The notes under the pieces are model-generated. The model was not told the DNA's origin, searched no databases, and worked only from the letters and a program-made list of their open reading frames with translations. Made by a program: the position numbers and the translations under genes. From NCBI GenBank assembly GCA_005784505.1, contig VCAZ01000005.1:5645001-5709000 (forward strand): 64,000 bases of DNA, written 5' to 3'. This DNA is from Bagarius yarrelli (taxonomy: Eukaryota > Chordata > Actinopteri > Siluriformes > Sisoridae). Shown piece by piece: positions 12,876 to 27,800 of the stretch. Position 1 is the stretch's first letter. Each line of letters begins with the position of its first letter.

Positions 12876-15800
12876 TATATATTTACCATTTAGTGAATAT
12901 ATATAAAAACTTTTATTCCCTCTGCATAAATCGCTCTCCTCATTTAAGCTTCTAAGTGAACACTCTCACATACTGTACACACACCCACATGCTTGATGTT
13001 ACTGGCAAAGACTTATTGGGTCTGGAAGAAGACTTTATTTGTCTCCTCTAGTCTCTCTCACACACACACACACATGTTGAAATTAGACCCACCCCTTAAG
13101 CAGTGGACACACACAGTAGCTTTGAGATTTAAGACTGTTTATGGAACACAGTGAGTGGTTTAGCTCTCAGATGATTAGCAGGTCCTCCCCAACACTCCTT
13201 ACTGACACATTCGCAGCATCACTGTGCATATGCCTGTGTATAAATAAAGAAATTGTGTACATTATATTTATGTTTATGCTATTTGTTTATGTAGTGTTTT
13301 TTTAACCTTGCTAACCGTTGCAATATTTGCTTGTCCTTCACATTCCATGTCCTTGATATTAACTGTCTTGTAGCCTCTGATTAATGAGACGAGTCTGAAC
13401 ACTGATGAGATTTTGAGCTCCACACTTTATAAAGCACCTGTAGATCCAGCCAACTGGTTTGGCTTTAGGAAGGACGCCACTGTTTTAGGCTACAGTAAGG
13501 TAAGATTCCATTTTTTGTCCTAAATCAATCCATGGTAACTGAGACACAGTTAGAGATTTATCAAGAAATAGAGATTTTTTTTTAGTTCTGTAGCAAAAAA
13601 CAGGGAGCTGATGAAAAGGGTTGGCTTTAAAATTCATTTTCAGATTAATGTTTAATGATTTCAGTGAGAAAAAATGAATGTCAAATAAATAAACATGAGT
13701 GTGCAGTTGGGCTGCTTTTTATATGGTTTCATCATCAACATTGCAGTGTGTGTATTTGCAATAGCCGCACTGCAGGATGTGTAACGTCCAGTGAGAATTA
13801 TAGCCGACTGCACCAATAATTTGTGGATTAATTGCAAAGTTTAATAAGAGAGTGAAATTTGATCATTTACACGCTGTATTAAGTTCTCTTACTGTGTAAA
13901 ACATTTAAAGCAAGTTCATTCCGACGCAAGAAACAATCACTTCTGTAGCTTTAATAAATAATAATTGTACTTATTGTATACAATGGAGTGAAAGTTTACA
14001 CTTAATTATTCAATTTCTGAATCTGAAGCTTTAGAAAAACATAAAACACTCTTTATTTTATTCACATCTTTGTTCTACTGTATTTATCTATGATTATAAT
14101 TTGTGTTATATATATTTATCCAAAATAATAAATTATTTCCAAATAGAGATATTCAAGTCATCTGGGGAAATTTTTTCATATCGCAATATAGATCACAGAA
14201 AAACCAAATATTACAATCTCATTGTGCAGTTTCTCGTTTCCCTTTTTCTTTTTAAAACTTTAAGGCACTTTATGAATAATGTTGTTTTACAATTCATAAA
14301 ACAAGGAAACCGCTGTAAAAACAGCCTCTTCTTATATTGAATAAGTCATTTTTTATTTAGTATTTTTGTTGGTTGTCCATGCCGTCTCTATAGATTGATT
14401 TACACTTAAATTGGCTCTGTTGTGTAAATGTGTAAGAGGCTGTAATTGTGTTGTGTAACGTGGTTACCCTTGGGACCCAGTGTAGGATAAGCACTACAGA
14501 AAATAGATGGATAAATGAAACATGTTGGCTGTCATATAGGAAAGAAAATGACATAAAAATTTGGTATGTGTGTAAACTGTCTCCTCTGTGCTATCAGAAC
14601 CATCTGCTGGTGCTGCTGTTGCTGGTGTTTGAGGCAACCGTGTATCGACACCAGATCCATCATTACAAGCAGTTACAGCGTTCTCCTCCCTCCATCCCAG
14701 CCATTTTCCCACAATCCACGCGTGACAAGCTGGACGAGGGGCTGCTGTCCTGCATCAAATACCTGCTCAACTTCAGCTTTTACAAGTTTGGCCTTGAGGT
14801 TTTTACTCCTTCAACTGCTACAGAACTATTCTAAGTCTCCTAACAATTCTCAGGGTTTTATAACATTATTTATGAACAGTTATCACAGTAGACTATTATC
14901 TCTTACTACATTTTTAATTGGAAATTGTTGAGTTATCGACAGGCGACCATGACCCCAAATTAAATATGTCCTTTTTTCAGATCTGCTTCCTGATGACTGT
15001 GAATGTGATTGGTCAGCGCATGAACTTCCTGGTCATTATCCACGGATGCTGGTTGGTCGCCATCATGGTGCGCCGTCGTCGCGCTGGCATCGCTCAAATC
15101 TGGTCTAAATACTGCATCTTCCTGGTCATCTTTATGATCTATCAGTACATCCTGTGTGTGGGAATGCCACCTGCACTGTGTATCGGTCAGTCCACTTGTC
15201 CATTTGTGAGACTCTTTAGGAGAATTTGTCACATATACTGAATATTACAGCAAAGGCATTTTTTCCTTGTGCAGCTTGTTGGAATTGACACAAATCTAGA
15301 ATGATACGAACAACAGAAAGAGTTTCTCAGTTTAGTTTTGGGCTGCACGGAAAAGTCCACTGTTTTCGTTAAAGCTTGTTAAAGCATGTTAAAGGGGCTC
15401 ACATGGTTAAGGTGCTGAGTTGCTATTCTGAAGACCAGAAACACCTGGGTTCAAGCCCCACCGCCAGCAAGCCAACCACCGTTGGGTCCCTGAGCAAGAC
15501 CCTTAACCCCTCCTGCTCCAGGGGTGCTGCATTATAGCTGACCCTGCGCTCTGACCCCCACTGCATTTCATTGGCTCTGTACACGTAGCTTGCACAATGA
15601 CAATAAAGTTGAATATTTATATTTATTTATATTCATATTTAATCAAGCGAAATAGAATCCACTCCTAAAGCCAGCAGCAGTGTGATAATGATGTGAAACG
15701 GCACATAATAAAGAGAACTATCATGGCGTGTTTATTCAGTTTCTACAGAAACGCACGTTTGCCGCTATAGAGTGAATAAAACCAGATCAAATGGATACTC

Positions 15801-18800
15801 TTAGGTTACTATTTAAAATCATATAGTACCATGATGAATTTATAGATTTAAATTTAACCGTATTATAGTTAAAGTGAATAATAAATATATCTATTTAGTA
15901 GTTTTAGCCTTATTTAGAATAAGCTGCAGTAAAACAGAAAATATGTATGTATATTTAAAAAAAATATTCAGATACATAGCCTGATTAATGTTTACTTTCA
16001 TTTTAAAGCAGCTAAAGTCACAATTACAGTTATGTTAAATGACACATAGCAGTGACAATGAGCCCAACAGATAAACTTGAGTGGTGGTAATGGTAATGTA
16101 ATACAATCCAATATTATTCTGTTGATAAACTGCTTAAATAATGGCTTGTTTGTCCAGACTACCCATGGAGATGGAAACACTCGGTCAACATCAACTCAGC
16201 TCTGATTAAGTGGTTGTACCTGCCTGATTTCTACAGCATCCCCAACTCCAAGAACCTCATCGGTCAGTAAACAGCTTTAGATAAGAGTTAAAAACGAGAT
16301 TACACAGGTTATTATGTCCACATTAAGAGGACAGTTGCTCAGATAGAGCAGGAGCACAACAGGTCTTGAACCCTGTGTTTGTGTGTACACAGCGGACTTC
16401 CTGCTGCTGATGTGTACCTCACTGCAGTGGGCAGTTTTCGAGAATGAGAAGAAAGAGGAGTGGATGGTGATGGGTGGAGAGAATAAGGACAACCCTGATC
16501 CTATGGAGGACATGCTGTTTAACCCAGCTCCGAATTTCATCAACTGCAGGTACAGAGAAATGGTTACCGGGATTACAGCACTCAAAATCATGGTTCCAGT
16601 TGGAAAACAGATTAAAAGGATGAGTGATCAAAACAGTCCTGATCAGCTGAGTTGGTGAAAAGCACAGTTTTCTCTCTTCTGTTGAAAGATAAGAAAAATG
16701 GGTTTTTTTTTTTGTTTTTTTGCTGATGATAATTTTAATTATTTTTATACAGAACTGTGCAAATACTTCTGAGTATTCAATTCAGTTTTATTTGTATAGC
16801 ACTTTTTACAATGTCACAAAGCAGCTTTACACAATTGAGGAAATTATAAGATGAATATGCTCCCTGATGAGCGGGGCAACAGTGGCAAGAAAAAACTCCC
16901 TGAGATGGAATAGTAAGGAACCAGACTCAACAGAGAACCCATCCGCATTTGGGTGAGAAACAGGTAGCAGGAATTAAGTCGTTACACTGTGTGTGTGTAA
17001 ACAACTTAAATCATTAGTCCTTAAAGAGCAGCTGGAACGTCTTTATGGCGGAGTGGAATGTCCTTGGTCACCCTGATGATGTATCATCAACTGGAGCAGG
17101 TCAAAGGGAAGAGTCTGACAGGTCCGGGGTGGAGATGGGGTCTTTATCACTGGCAGCTCAGTTGTGGCGTATGTAGCTCGACAGTGAGAGAGAGAGTAAG
17201 TTAACCTGGACTTAAACACTGAGACTGTGTCTGATTCCCGAACATACATAGGGAGGCTATTCCATAGCATTGGGGCTCTGTAAGAAAAGGCTCTGCCCCC
17301 TGCTGTAGATTTTATAATGGGCCGTACTGACAGGCAGCCTGCATCCTTTGATCGAAGTAGGCGTGGCGGAACGTAAGACACTAGAAGTTCACTCAGGTAC
17401 TGCGGCACGAGACCATTTAGTATAATTTAGTTGAACATCAAGTATAATCACATCAGGTCAAATTTGCCAAGGCAGGCCCAAGTAGAAAGTAGAAGACTGA
17501 CGCCTGGTAGTGCCAACTCAGCCTTGCATGAGATCCTATTCTAGAATCTTCCAAATGTCTAGATTCTGTGGTGGAATAAACTTCTCAACCTAATCAGGAC
17601 AGCAGAAGCTGCTGCTTGTTTCAAGAAATTAGTCCTTGAACCATCCCCTTTTTTTTGTAGTGGGGTGGTTTGGAGTTGGCAACCCACACTACTTGAGTTT
17701 TTTGTTTTATTATTCCTGCCCAACCACTGCTGATTACCTGGATCAGGTATGTTCAGTCAGTCAAAAGTTGGGAGATATCATTGTAGAAGAGGGTGAAGTG
17801 GGGAAAGACGAAGTGAATTGGTATTTTCCATCTTCTAATCCCGGTAATCAGCACTGGGTTGGGCAAGGATGGAGAATATGAAGGTCAAAGGAACTTAAGA
17901 AACATGGATGTGACCCTAGTGTTGTACACTAGACACAATGTCTCTGTTCCCTCCATCAGGGAAAAATGTTTACCATACGTAACCCGAGACGTTTCTCCTG
18001 AGTTTTTTCTCCATTCTGTCACCAATGGAGCTTTGGTTCCATGCCGCTGACGCATCAGGCTTAATTAGTTAATTTACAGATACTACTAAACTGAACTGAG
18101 TGTTTATGTAAGTCTTTACTAATGTCCTTGTACTAACACATTATCTTTATTTTTGATTCTGCAAAGCGGCTTTGACACAATTGTTGAAAGTAATATATAA
18201 ACATGACTTGACTTGAAATTAGTTTAAATAATATTCATGGTATATTTCTAGTGGTCTGATCAGAAGATCATTTTTCCAGATCCTACCTGGACATGATGAA
18301 AGTCCTGGTGTTCCGGAACATGTTCTGGTTGGTGTTGGCGGTGCTGTTTGTGACAGGTTCCATGCGGATCAGCGTCTTTGGTCTGGGTTATCTTCTGGCC
18401 TGCTTTTTCTTCCTGCTGTACGGTAGGCGGCTGATGATCAAACCTTCCTGTACGCGACTGCTCATGTGGGACTGTCTCATCATCTACAATGTAGGAGTCA
18501 TCATCGCCAAGAACGCGCTGTCGGTAAGTGACCACAACACACAAACCCACGCTCAGAGTGCCATTCAAGCTTACTGTCAGTTAGTGTATTTGGGCTTGTA
18601 ATAATCATGTTAAAGATTTGTATAAATTACTAAATAGTTTGTGTATGTGTGTGTGTGTGTGATCACGCCAGATCCTGGCCTGTGTGTTTGTAGCCGACCT
18701 GCAGGCACATTTCTGCTGGGTGATCCAGCTCTTCAGTCTGGTCTGTACAGTGAAAGGATACTATGACCGTAAGTCTTGTGCTGTCACTGTTTTAAAAGTT

Positions 18801-21763
18801 GTTCCTTTCATTAAATGTGGGTGTTTAATAATAGCTAATAACTTGTACTAATAAGTTATAACTCCATTTTTCACAGTTGCAAGAGAAATTTGTTGTGGCC
18901 TGATTTGAATTGTGTTAATTATTTTCTAAATTCTTTTCTCTGCATAAGCCAAGATGCTGTAAATGATGTCACTGCACCATAAAAACAGCCATTTAAAGCT
19001 GCTTTTAAAGACCAGTTGTGTTGCCAGAGTTAATAGGCAACACCTGTGTGCTGGAATACTTACAGGTGTGTATGTGTGTCTCCACAGCCAAAACCCTGAG
19101 TGATAAAGGGTGCAGTTTGCCTGTGGAGGAGGCGGGAATCATCTGGGACAGCATCTGCTTCTTCTTCCTCCTGCTGCAGAGGAGAGTCTTCATCAGCTTC
19201 TACTTTATTCATGTGACTGCAGATCTGCATGCGTCTGCGCGACAGGCATCACGGTAAGTACGCCCCCTGCTGGTGGAGTGGGATAAAAGGCTGGAGCCCT
19301 AAAAACGCCTGCAGCATTGTCAAAGAATTTTTTTTTTTGCACTGATGAAAAATATGAATAATAGTATTCATATCATCTTTCATAAAGTCATCATTCATCT
19401 ATAATACGTCAATAAAGAAATTTGGGGGGGGCGAAGAAGAGAAGCTGTTAGGTCACAGTTAATAATAAAATAGAATTATAATACTTTGAATGTATAATGT
19501 TTACATACAATAGTGGTTTTCTATCTGAACATATTGATTTATTAATGTGTGTGTTTTCTTGCTTGTACAGGGGTTTCGAGCTGTTCAATGCCAGCATTAT
19601 AAAGAACGTGCGTTTTTATCAACAGACTGAGAAAAAATCCATTCAACAGCTGAAGAGCTCGTGAGTCGCTGTTTCACTGCACATGCTTGTTCGCTCACTG
19701 GTGACTTCTAAACTGAGCTGTGGGATTGTACTGGGGTTTTTAATTAAAACTATATTCGATCTGTTTAAATGTTGGTTTTACTTTTCTCTAACTCGATTGT
19801 TCACCCTCAAGTTTGATGCCTTGCATCTAAAGTAGTTTATTTCATTTTATCTAATCGAACGAAACATAAATGCACACACACACACTACCGCACTACAGGC
19901 ACTGTTCACATTCATGCATCTTTTCAGGATGAAGCGAATCCGTGACAAGCAGCAGCGATATAAAGAGGGACGGAAGCCATCTGAAAAAGAGCAGCAGCCA
20001 TCAGGTGCACGTCTTTCCATCACTCCCACCTGATTCTGCTCTGTTAGAGCTAAAGCTGTGAGGGATTTATAGACCGCCTAGTCAAAGTCTGTTTATGTAG
20101 GAACATTTTGTAACATTAGACAGCGTAATACAAGTAACAGAGTGCCCATAATAAGCACAAAACCTTTTTTTAAGTAGTGCTATGATCCAGACACACGCCA
20201 GCAGCTACTGATTTAAATTAAAGCTTAGAGTCACTGCACCGAACGGTGAGACTGTGTTTTAAACCACATACCGCACTAGTTTACATGAAAAGTTCCTTGT
20301 TAGAATAGTAACTGGACACAAAGTTAACATCCTTATCTTTACACAGAGTCTCCGAAGAAAAAGAAGGAGAAGAAGAAGAAAAAAGAGTGGTACCGTCCCT
20401 GGATAGATCATGCAACTGGTAAATCTAACTCATCGTTCTTATCATACTAACTAAAGTCATGTAACCTAATCCCTAACTTCATCCTCTATCATATACACAT
20501 TCTTACTCTCAATTCCTCACTCACTCACACACATTCTTACTCTCAATTCCTCACTCACTCACACACATTCTTACTCTCAATTCCTCACTCCACTCACCCA
20601 GTTATTTCCTCACGTTATCACTCCCTTACACGCTCACTCACTCACTCACTCAGTTATTCCCTCAAGTTATCAATCTCTTACACACTCATTCACTCACCCA
20701 GTTATTCCCCCACGTTATAAATCCCTTACACACTCACTCACTCACCCAGTTATTCCCTCACATTATCAATCCCTTACACACTCACTCACTCACCGTTATT
20801 CCCTCACATTATCAATCCCTTACCCACTCACTCACTCACCCACAGTTATTCCCTCACATTATCAATCCCTTACCCACTCACTCACTCACCCAGTTATTCC
20901 CTCACATTATCAATCCCTTACCCACTCACTCACTCACCCCCCTCAGTTATTCCCTCACATTATCAATCCCTTACACACTCACTCACTCACCACCCAGTTA
21001 TTCCCTCACATTATCAATCCCTTACACACTCACTCACTCACCCAGTTATTCCCTCACATTATCAATCCCTTACCCACTCACTCACTCACCCAGTTTTCCC
21101 TCATTCCCTCACATTATCAATCCCTTACACACTCACTCACTCACCCAGTTATTCCCTCACATTATCAATCCCTTACCCACTCACTCACTCACCCAGTTAT
21201 TCCCTCACATTATCAATCCCTTACCCACTCACTCACTCACCCAGTTATTCCCTCACATTATCAATCCCTTACACACTCACCTCACTCACCGTTATTCCCT
21301 CCCTCACATTATTTACATTCAATTCAATTCAGTTTTATTTGTTTGGCGCTTTTTACAATGGTGATTGTCACAAAGCAGCTTTACAATTGAAGAAATTATG
21401 AGACAGAATTAAACAGAAATCAGTTTGTCCCTGATGAGCAAGCCGGGGGTGACGGTGGCAAGGAAAAACTCCCTGAGATGAGATAGGAAGAAACCTTGAG
21501 AGGAACCAGACTCAACAGGGAACCCATCCTCATTTGGGTGAAAACAGGTAGCAGGGATCATGTGGTTACATTGTGTGTGTGTAAACAACTATAATCATTA
21601 GTCCTTAGCGAGCAGCCGGAACGTCTTTATGGCGAAGTGGGTCGTCCTAGATCGCCCTGGTGATGCATCATCCGCTGGGCAGGTCACAGGGAAGGGTCCC
21701 ACAGGACCGGGTCGGATGGTGGGTCTGGATCACCGGCAGCTCCGTTGTGGCGTATGTAACTCA

Positions 21764-21802
<39 letters not shown>

Positions 21803-24800
21803 AAGGAAGGCAAAAAGAAGAAAAACAGTTAAGTGACAATGTAATCACACGGTTTGGATTGATTAAATGAATAATGTAGAGTGCAAGGATGGACTCCGGC
21901 AAGACTAACTAGGTCAGCATAACTAAAAGGAGAACCAGAGGGAAACACAGACATGAGGGCTCCCTGATATGTTAAGCAACCAGCCGCTCTCATCATCAAC
22001 ACCGTGATCAATAAGAGAGGGGAAGACAGCATCTAAACATACCAGATCACCATAATACTCAACACCCATGAGTCCCCCAGATCTGCTCCTTTATCTAAGG
22101 GGAATCAAATACAAAATGCTTGATTAAATAAGTATGTTTTTAACCTGGACTTAAACACTGAGACTGTGTCTGATTCCCGAACATACATAGGGAGGCTATT
22201 CCATAGCATTGGGGCTCTGTGAGAAAAGGCTCTGCCCCCTGCTGTAGTTTTTATAATGCGCGGCGGTACTGACAGGCAGCCTGCATCCTTTGATCGAAGA
22301 TGGAACGTAAGACACTAGAAGTTCGCTCAAGTACTGCGGTGCAAGACCATTTAGAGCTTTATAAGTTAAAAGTAGTATTTTAAAATCGATGCGGTGTCTC
22401 ACTGGGAGCCAATGCAGTGTGGATAGGACTGGTGTGATGTGCTCGTATCTTTTAGTTTTAGTGAGGACTCTCGCTGCTGCGTTTCTGGACTAACTGATGT
22501 TTATTAATGCACCTAGTTGAACATCCAGACAGTAAAGCATTACAGTAATCCAGCCTGGATGTGATAAACGCATGAACTAATTTTTCGGCATCAGTAAGCG
22601 ACAAGATATTTCTTATTTTAGCGATATTTCTGAGATGATAGAACGCTATCCTGGTAATATTGTCCACATGGGCTACAAATGAGAGATTGGAGTCTAAAAT
22701 CACACCCAAATCTTTTACTGTTGCACTTTACTGTGAAACAGAAAGACTGTCTAGGGTTAAGGTGTGATCAGGAAGCTTACTTTTAGCTACCTGTGGTCCT
22801 AGAACCAGAACCTCCGTCTTGCTAGCGTTAAGCAAGAGGAAATTGCATAACATCCAATCTCTTACTTCCTTCACACATTGCTCAATATTATTAAACTGGC
22901 CTTTCGCATCAGGCCTTGATGAGACGTATAACTGTGTGTCATCAGCGTAACAGTGGAAACTGATATCATGCTTACGGATTATGTTTCCCAGAGGCAGCAT
23001 GTAAAGAGAGAAAAGAAGTGGGCCTAAAACCGAGCCCTGTGGAACACCATACTTTACAAGGGAGCATGCAGAATAATCACCATTTAAATCTACAAACTGG
23101 TAACGATCGGTTAAATAGGACCTGAGCCACGCAAGAGCTGTTCCTTTAATTCCAACTAATTTTTCTAATCTGTGAAGAAGAATATTGTGATCTATAGTGT
23201 CGAAAGCCGCACTAAGGTCAAGTAATATAAGCAACGAGACACAGCCTTGGTCGGATACCAGTAAGAGGTCATTAGCTACTTTGACCAGTGCCGTCTCTGT
23301 GCTGTGGTGAGGCCTGAATCCTGATTGATAAAGTTCGTGTATGTTATTTCTTTGTAAATATGAACATAGTTGTTGCGCTACTACCTTCTCTAGGATTTTA
23401 GAGATAAACGGAAGGTTAGATATCGGCATGTAGTTTGACAGATCATTTTGGTCAAGGTCAGGTTTCTTAATTAAAGGTTTAATAACTGCTAATTTAAAAG
23501 ATTTGGGAACATACCCACTGCTGAGAGAAGAGTTAACTATTTTTTTAACAGGGGTTCTGATACTGCCGGTACTATTGCTGCTTAAGAAAGTGTGTTGGTA
23601 TAGGATCTAACACACCAAGTTGACGGTTTTGTGGAAGAGATGAGTGCGATTAGGTTTTTCTCTTCCAGAGGAGTGAAATTTTCTAAGTTCTGATCTGATG
23701 CGGTTAGTTGTTCATCAGAATCATTCGAAAGGTCCGGTTTTAAAGCGTGAATTTTCTGCCTAATGTTTGCAATTTTATTATCAAAAAAAGTTCATGAAAT
23801 CCTCACTGCTGCACGCAGTTATGGTGCAGGTTTCCGAGGTCGTCTTATTCCTAGTTAATTTTGCGTTGGTGTCGAATAGAAATCTAGGATCATTTTTATT
23901 ATTTTCAATAAGGTTAGAAAGATACGTTGATCTAGTTGCACTAAGAGCTTTTTTATAAGCTAGAATTCCCTCTTTCCATGCTGCCTGGAAAACCAGCAAT
24001 CTAGTTTGGCGCCATTTACGTTCTAGTTTACGGGCGCTCTGTTTTAAAGATTTACATCAGACGCCCTTATCCAGAACGACTCCAATTTTTATCACTTTTA
24101 TACAACTGAGCAATTGGGGTTGAGGGCCTTGCTCAGGGGCCCAACAGTGGCAGCTTGGTGGTGCTGGGAATCGAAACCGGATATTCCGACTGGCGGTCCA
24201 ACACCTTAACCAGTGGTACACACTTTCAGCTAAAGAAAAGCAGCCCTGTTTACATGATGCTGCCACCATCACGCTTCACTATAAAATGATGAGCATCTTT
24301 TCAGTATTATTAGCAAAATGTTAACGTAATATTATTCTACAGGGTTGTGGAAGATTTGATATTTTTGCAGATTTGAATAGTTTTGTTTATTTGTGTTGAG
24401 AGGCTTTTGTCTTGCCAGCTTCTCATCTAGTCCAAATAAAGAATTTGGGGGATTTTTTTGTCTCATGTGAGAAACAGTGAAGAATTGTCAAAAAGTCCTG
24501 TAATTCTTTTAATGTTGCTGTAGGCTTTTTAGCAGCCAGTTACTCTGTATGGCCAAAACCATGAAGAATTGGCAACTTTCTGCCCATTTAGCAGTGTTAG
24601 CTCAAATGGTTTAGTCTTTAGGGTGTTAAACAGAGGATTAGGGCTTAAGCGCTACTGCTGGGCTGGTTCCAACTGCAGGATGCATAATAGCTAAAATCAG
24701 ATTCCACGTTTTTGAGTGAATCTTAGTTTACTCAAAATATTGACTGAAAATATTACAACTGACTCGATCTAAGACTTTTTTTTATTTTATTTTATATGTT

Positions 24801-27800
24801 GAAATTTCACAATAAAGAGATAGATACACTTTTGTCTACATCACATCATGCTCTGTCAGCTGTGTAGTTTAGACCTTTTTATCCACTGTATCCCTCACTC
24901 ACTCACATGCCACCCCGTAAGACACCATCATGTCTTATATAATTATAGCAACTGTGTGTGTGTGTTGTAGTACTGCATTCGGGGGATTACTACCTGTTTG
25001 AATCAGATAGTGAGGATGAAGATGTTTTAGAAGAAGAGCAGAAACAAAACAAGCAGACGCCGTTTCAGGTAAGTCACACACGCGCGCACGCACACACACA
25101 CAGACCAGGTGTAGAATGTTAAAATAATATTATAATAGTTGTCCAGCTAAATATTTCCCTTGTGTTTGTGATTACAGTTAGCATACCAGGCATGGGTGAC
25201 TAGTGCTAAGCAAGTACTAAAAGATCGACAACAGAGACAGAAAGAACAGAGACTGAAAGAACGAAGACAGGAGAGAGAGAGACATCATATTAGCTCACAG
25301 GCCTCAGGTAAAACCACACATGTATACATACAAAAACGCACACACACCCCAGCATCACTATTGGCACTATCTAAAGAAACATTACAATCTTTTTTCACAC
25401 ATTCAACTCAAAGGTTGCGGTACATACGAACAGTTGCGTCGAAACACTTAAATGTGCAGAATATATTAGAGCTATATGAGAGTTCAGTATCATTAATAAA
25501 ATTTGTTTTATTGACTCAGATATATGAAACGGATAAAATGTCATCAGTGTTAAAAAAAAAAGCCCTTTTAGTAGTTTAGTAATTATGATAGCAGAGTGTT
25601 TAGTGTTAGTTAAGTGTTTCTTATCAGAATATACATTTGATTTATCAGTAACCAAAATTAAAATGAAGCATTCAGGTAGAATTTTTTTATGCCAAGGTTT
25701 TATTTAATACACGTATATCATGTCAAGTCAAGTCACCTTTATTTATATTGCACTTTTAACAATCGGGATTGTTTAGAAGCAGCTTTGCAGAATCACATCA
25801 GAAAAACACTCACCAAAGCAGTCAATTTGATTAATATCTCTAAATTAAGAATCCCCCACAAAGCAAGCCAGAGGTGACAGCGGCAAGAAACCTAAACCCA
25901 ATTTGTGACAGAATGGAGAAAAAAACCTTGGCATAGTCGGGGGGGTCAGTTCTCCTCTGATCAGACAAACCAGTAGGTTACCCAAGCTGCAGCAAAGTTT
26001 CCGAGGTCTTGTCCAAATGGCCGCCTAGAAGACAAGATATCACTGAGAAACTGCCTTAAATCATATCAGTTTGTTGTCATGACTTTCCCACATTTAAGTA
26101 AGAAGTCAAATATCATTCATATATAAATTACCATCTGTTTCATGGCCAGTTAACGTGGTTTACTTTCTGTAATCAGATGATGTAGAGGAGGGGGCGGAAC
26201 CTGTTTTTGTGGAGGAAACATCAAAGAAGGACAAGAAGGATGAAGAAGAGGAGTCAGGTGGGTGCTTACCTCTAGATAAACATTAAGGAATTTATAAGCA
26301 ATAATGCTGACATTAGACTCTTGATTCAGGAGGCAGAGCTGATGATATTTTTTATCTATGAAATCAGGGGTCTCCAAACTACGGCCCGCCCCATATTTTG
26401 ATTGACACTCTGAACCATGCCAGAGACTTATTTTGCAGCTCTCTGTTTGCTAATAAAGGTTTCCCTTTAACTAAATTCTCCTTAGTTAGTAGATTAATCT
26501 TTGATTAGAGCCACCAACATAACCAACAGGTACGTATAGCATACCGCTTCATGGTGATCGATCATGTGCTACTGCACACCTACCAGCACGAAAATTCTAA
26601 GACAACAAAATGACCGGTTGTGAAAACTTAATTCACAGTGCAGGAAATTAAAGAAAAAAAGACAAGTGATTATTTTTTTGTTCAATGCTAAAGTAATGGC
26701 TGTTTGTCTCATCTTTCATCTTTTAATAGGTGACATAACTCTTGAAAATTAATGCTCTTTGTCTCTACGATCATGAAATAATAAACTGTGTACTGAATAA
26801 ATCTTTTTCAACTCTTTTTTTCTGCTTATTCTCCATGCTGAAGGTTGTGTCATAATTTGTCATGGTGTCAGTATAAAACAATATAAATTTCTGCTGTGGT
26901 TGCAGGTTCTGGCAGTGACACGGTGCAGCGGATTCTGGACATGCTGAAGTTCCTGTGGGTGCTGTGCTTGGCCATGGTGGACAGCATCACCCTGTGGCTC
27001 AACCTGCTCACCAAGCAGTACGTGAACACATCGACTATCCTGTGTGAGGAACGCTACCTGCACATCCACAACATCAGCCAGGTCAGATCCCACATACCTG
27101 TTCTACACACTTGTGCTCACTGTATTCACACACACATGCAGTGGGAAGAAATGTTGATTCTTTATAGCATGAACTACTGTTTCTGTTGTGTAGGGAGCTG
27201 TAAGCCAACCTACAGATGATCACCTGTCTGAGGATAGTGAAAGCATCACTTTGGACACATGTCTAGATGAAACCGATACAGACCTCCTCAATATCAGCCA
27301 AGCTGCCAGGTACGTCTTGACTTTAATATATTTCTTGCAAAAGAATTCAGTGGATGTAGAAACCCAGACTAAAATATTAATGTATAAGTTGCACTACAAA
27401 AGTATTGGATCGATAAATGTGTTTTTGCAATGCATTTAGGACATTTGGATTTAATTCAATTCAATTCAATTTTATTTGTATAGCGCTTTTTACAGTGGTC
27501 ATTGTCACCATACAGCTGTACACAATCAAAGAAATTATAAGATGCAAATTAATCAGAAATCGGTTTGTCCCTGATGAGCAAGCCGAGAGCGACAGTGGCA
27601 GGGAAAAACTCCCTGAGACGGAATAGAAAGAAACCTTGAGAGGAGCCAGACTAAACAGAGAACCAATCCTGATTTGGGTGAAAAACAGATGGCAGGAATT
27701 ATGCAGCCACACTGTGTGTGTAAGCAACTTAAATCATAAGCCCTCGAATAACAGCTGGAACGTCTTTATGGCAGAGTGGAAACGACCTCGGTCACCCTGG

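Noticed and set aside
15395..15470. Possible tRNA gene (A and B box-like sequences)
   Set aside because: No cloverleaf can be drawn. The same sequence recurs at 30385 and 32065 with a SINE body and tail.
22728..23429. Functional reverse transcriptase gene
   Set aside because: The RT stretch is open and has YADD, but the element lacks its endonuclease and is frameshifted downstream, so it is a dead 5'-truncated LINE.
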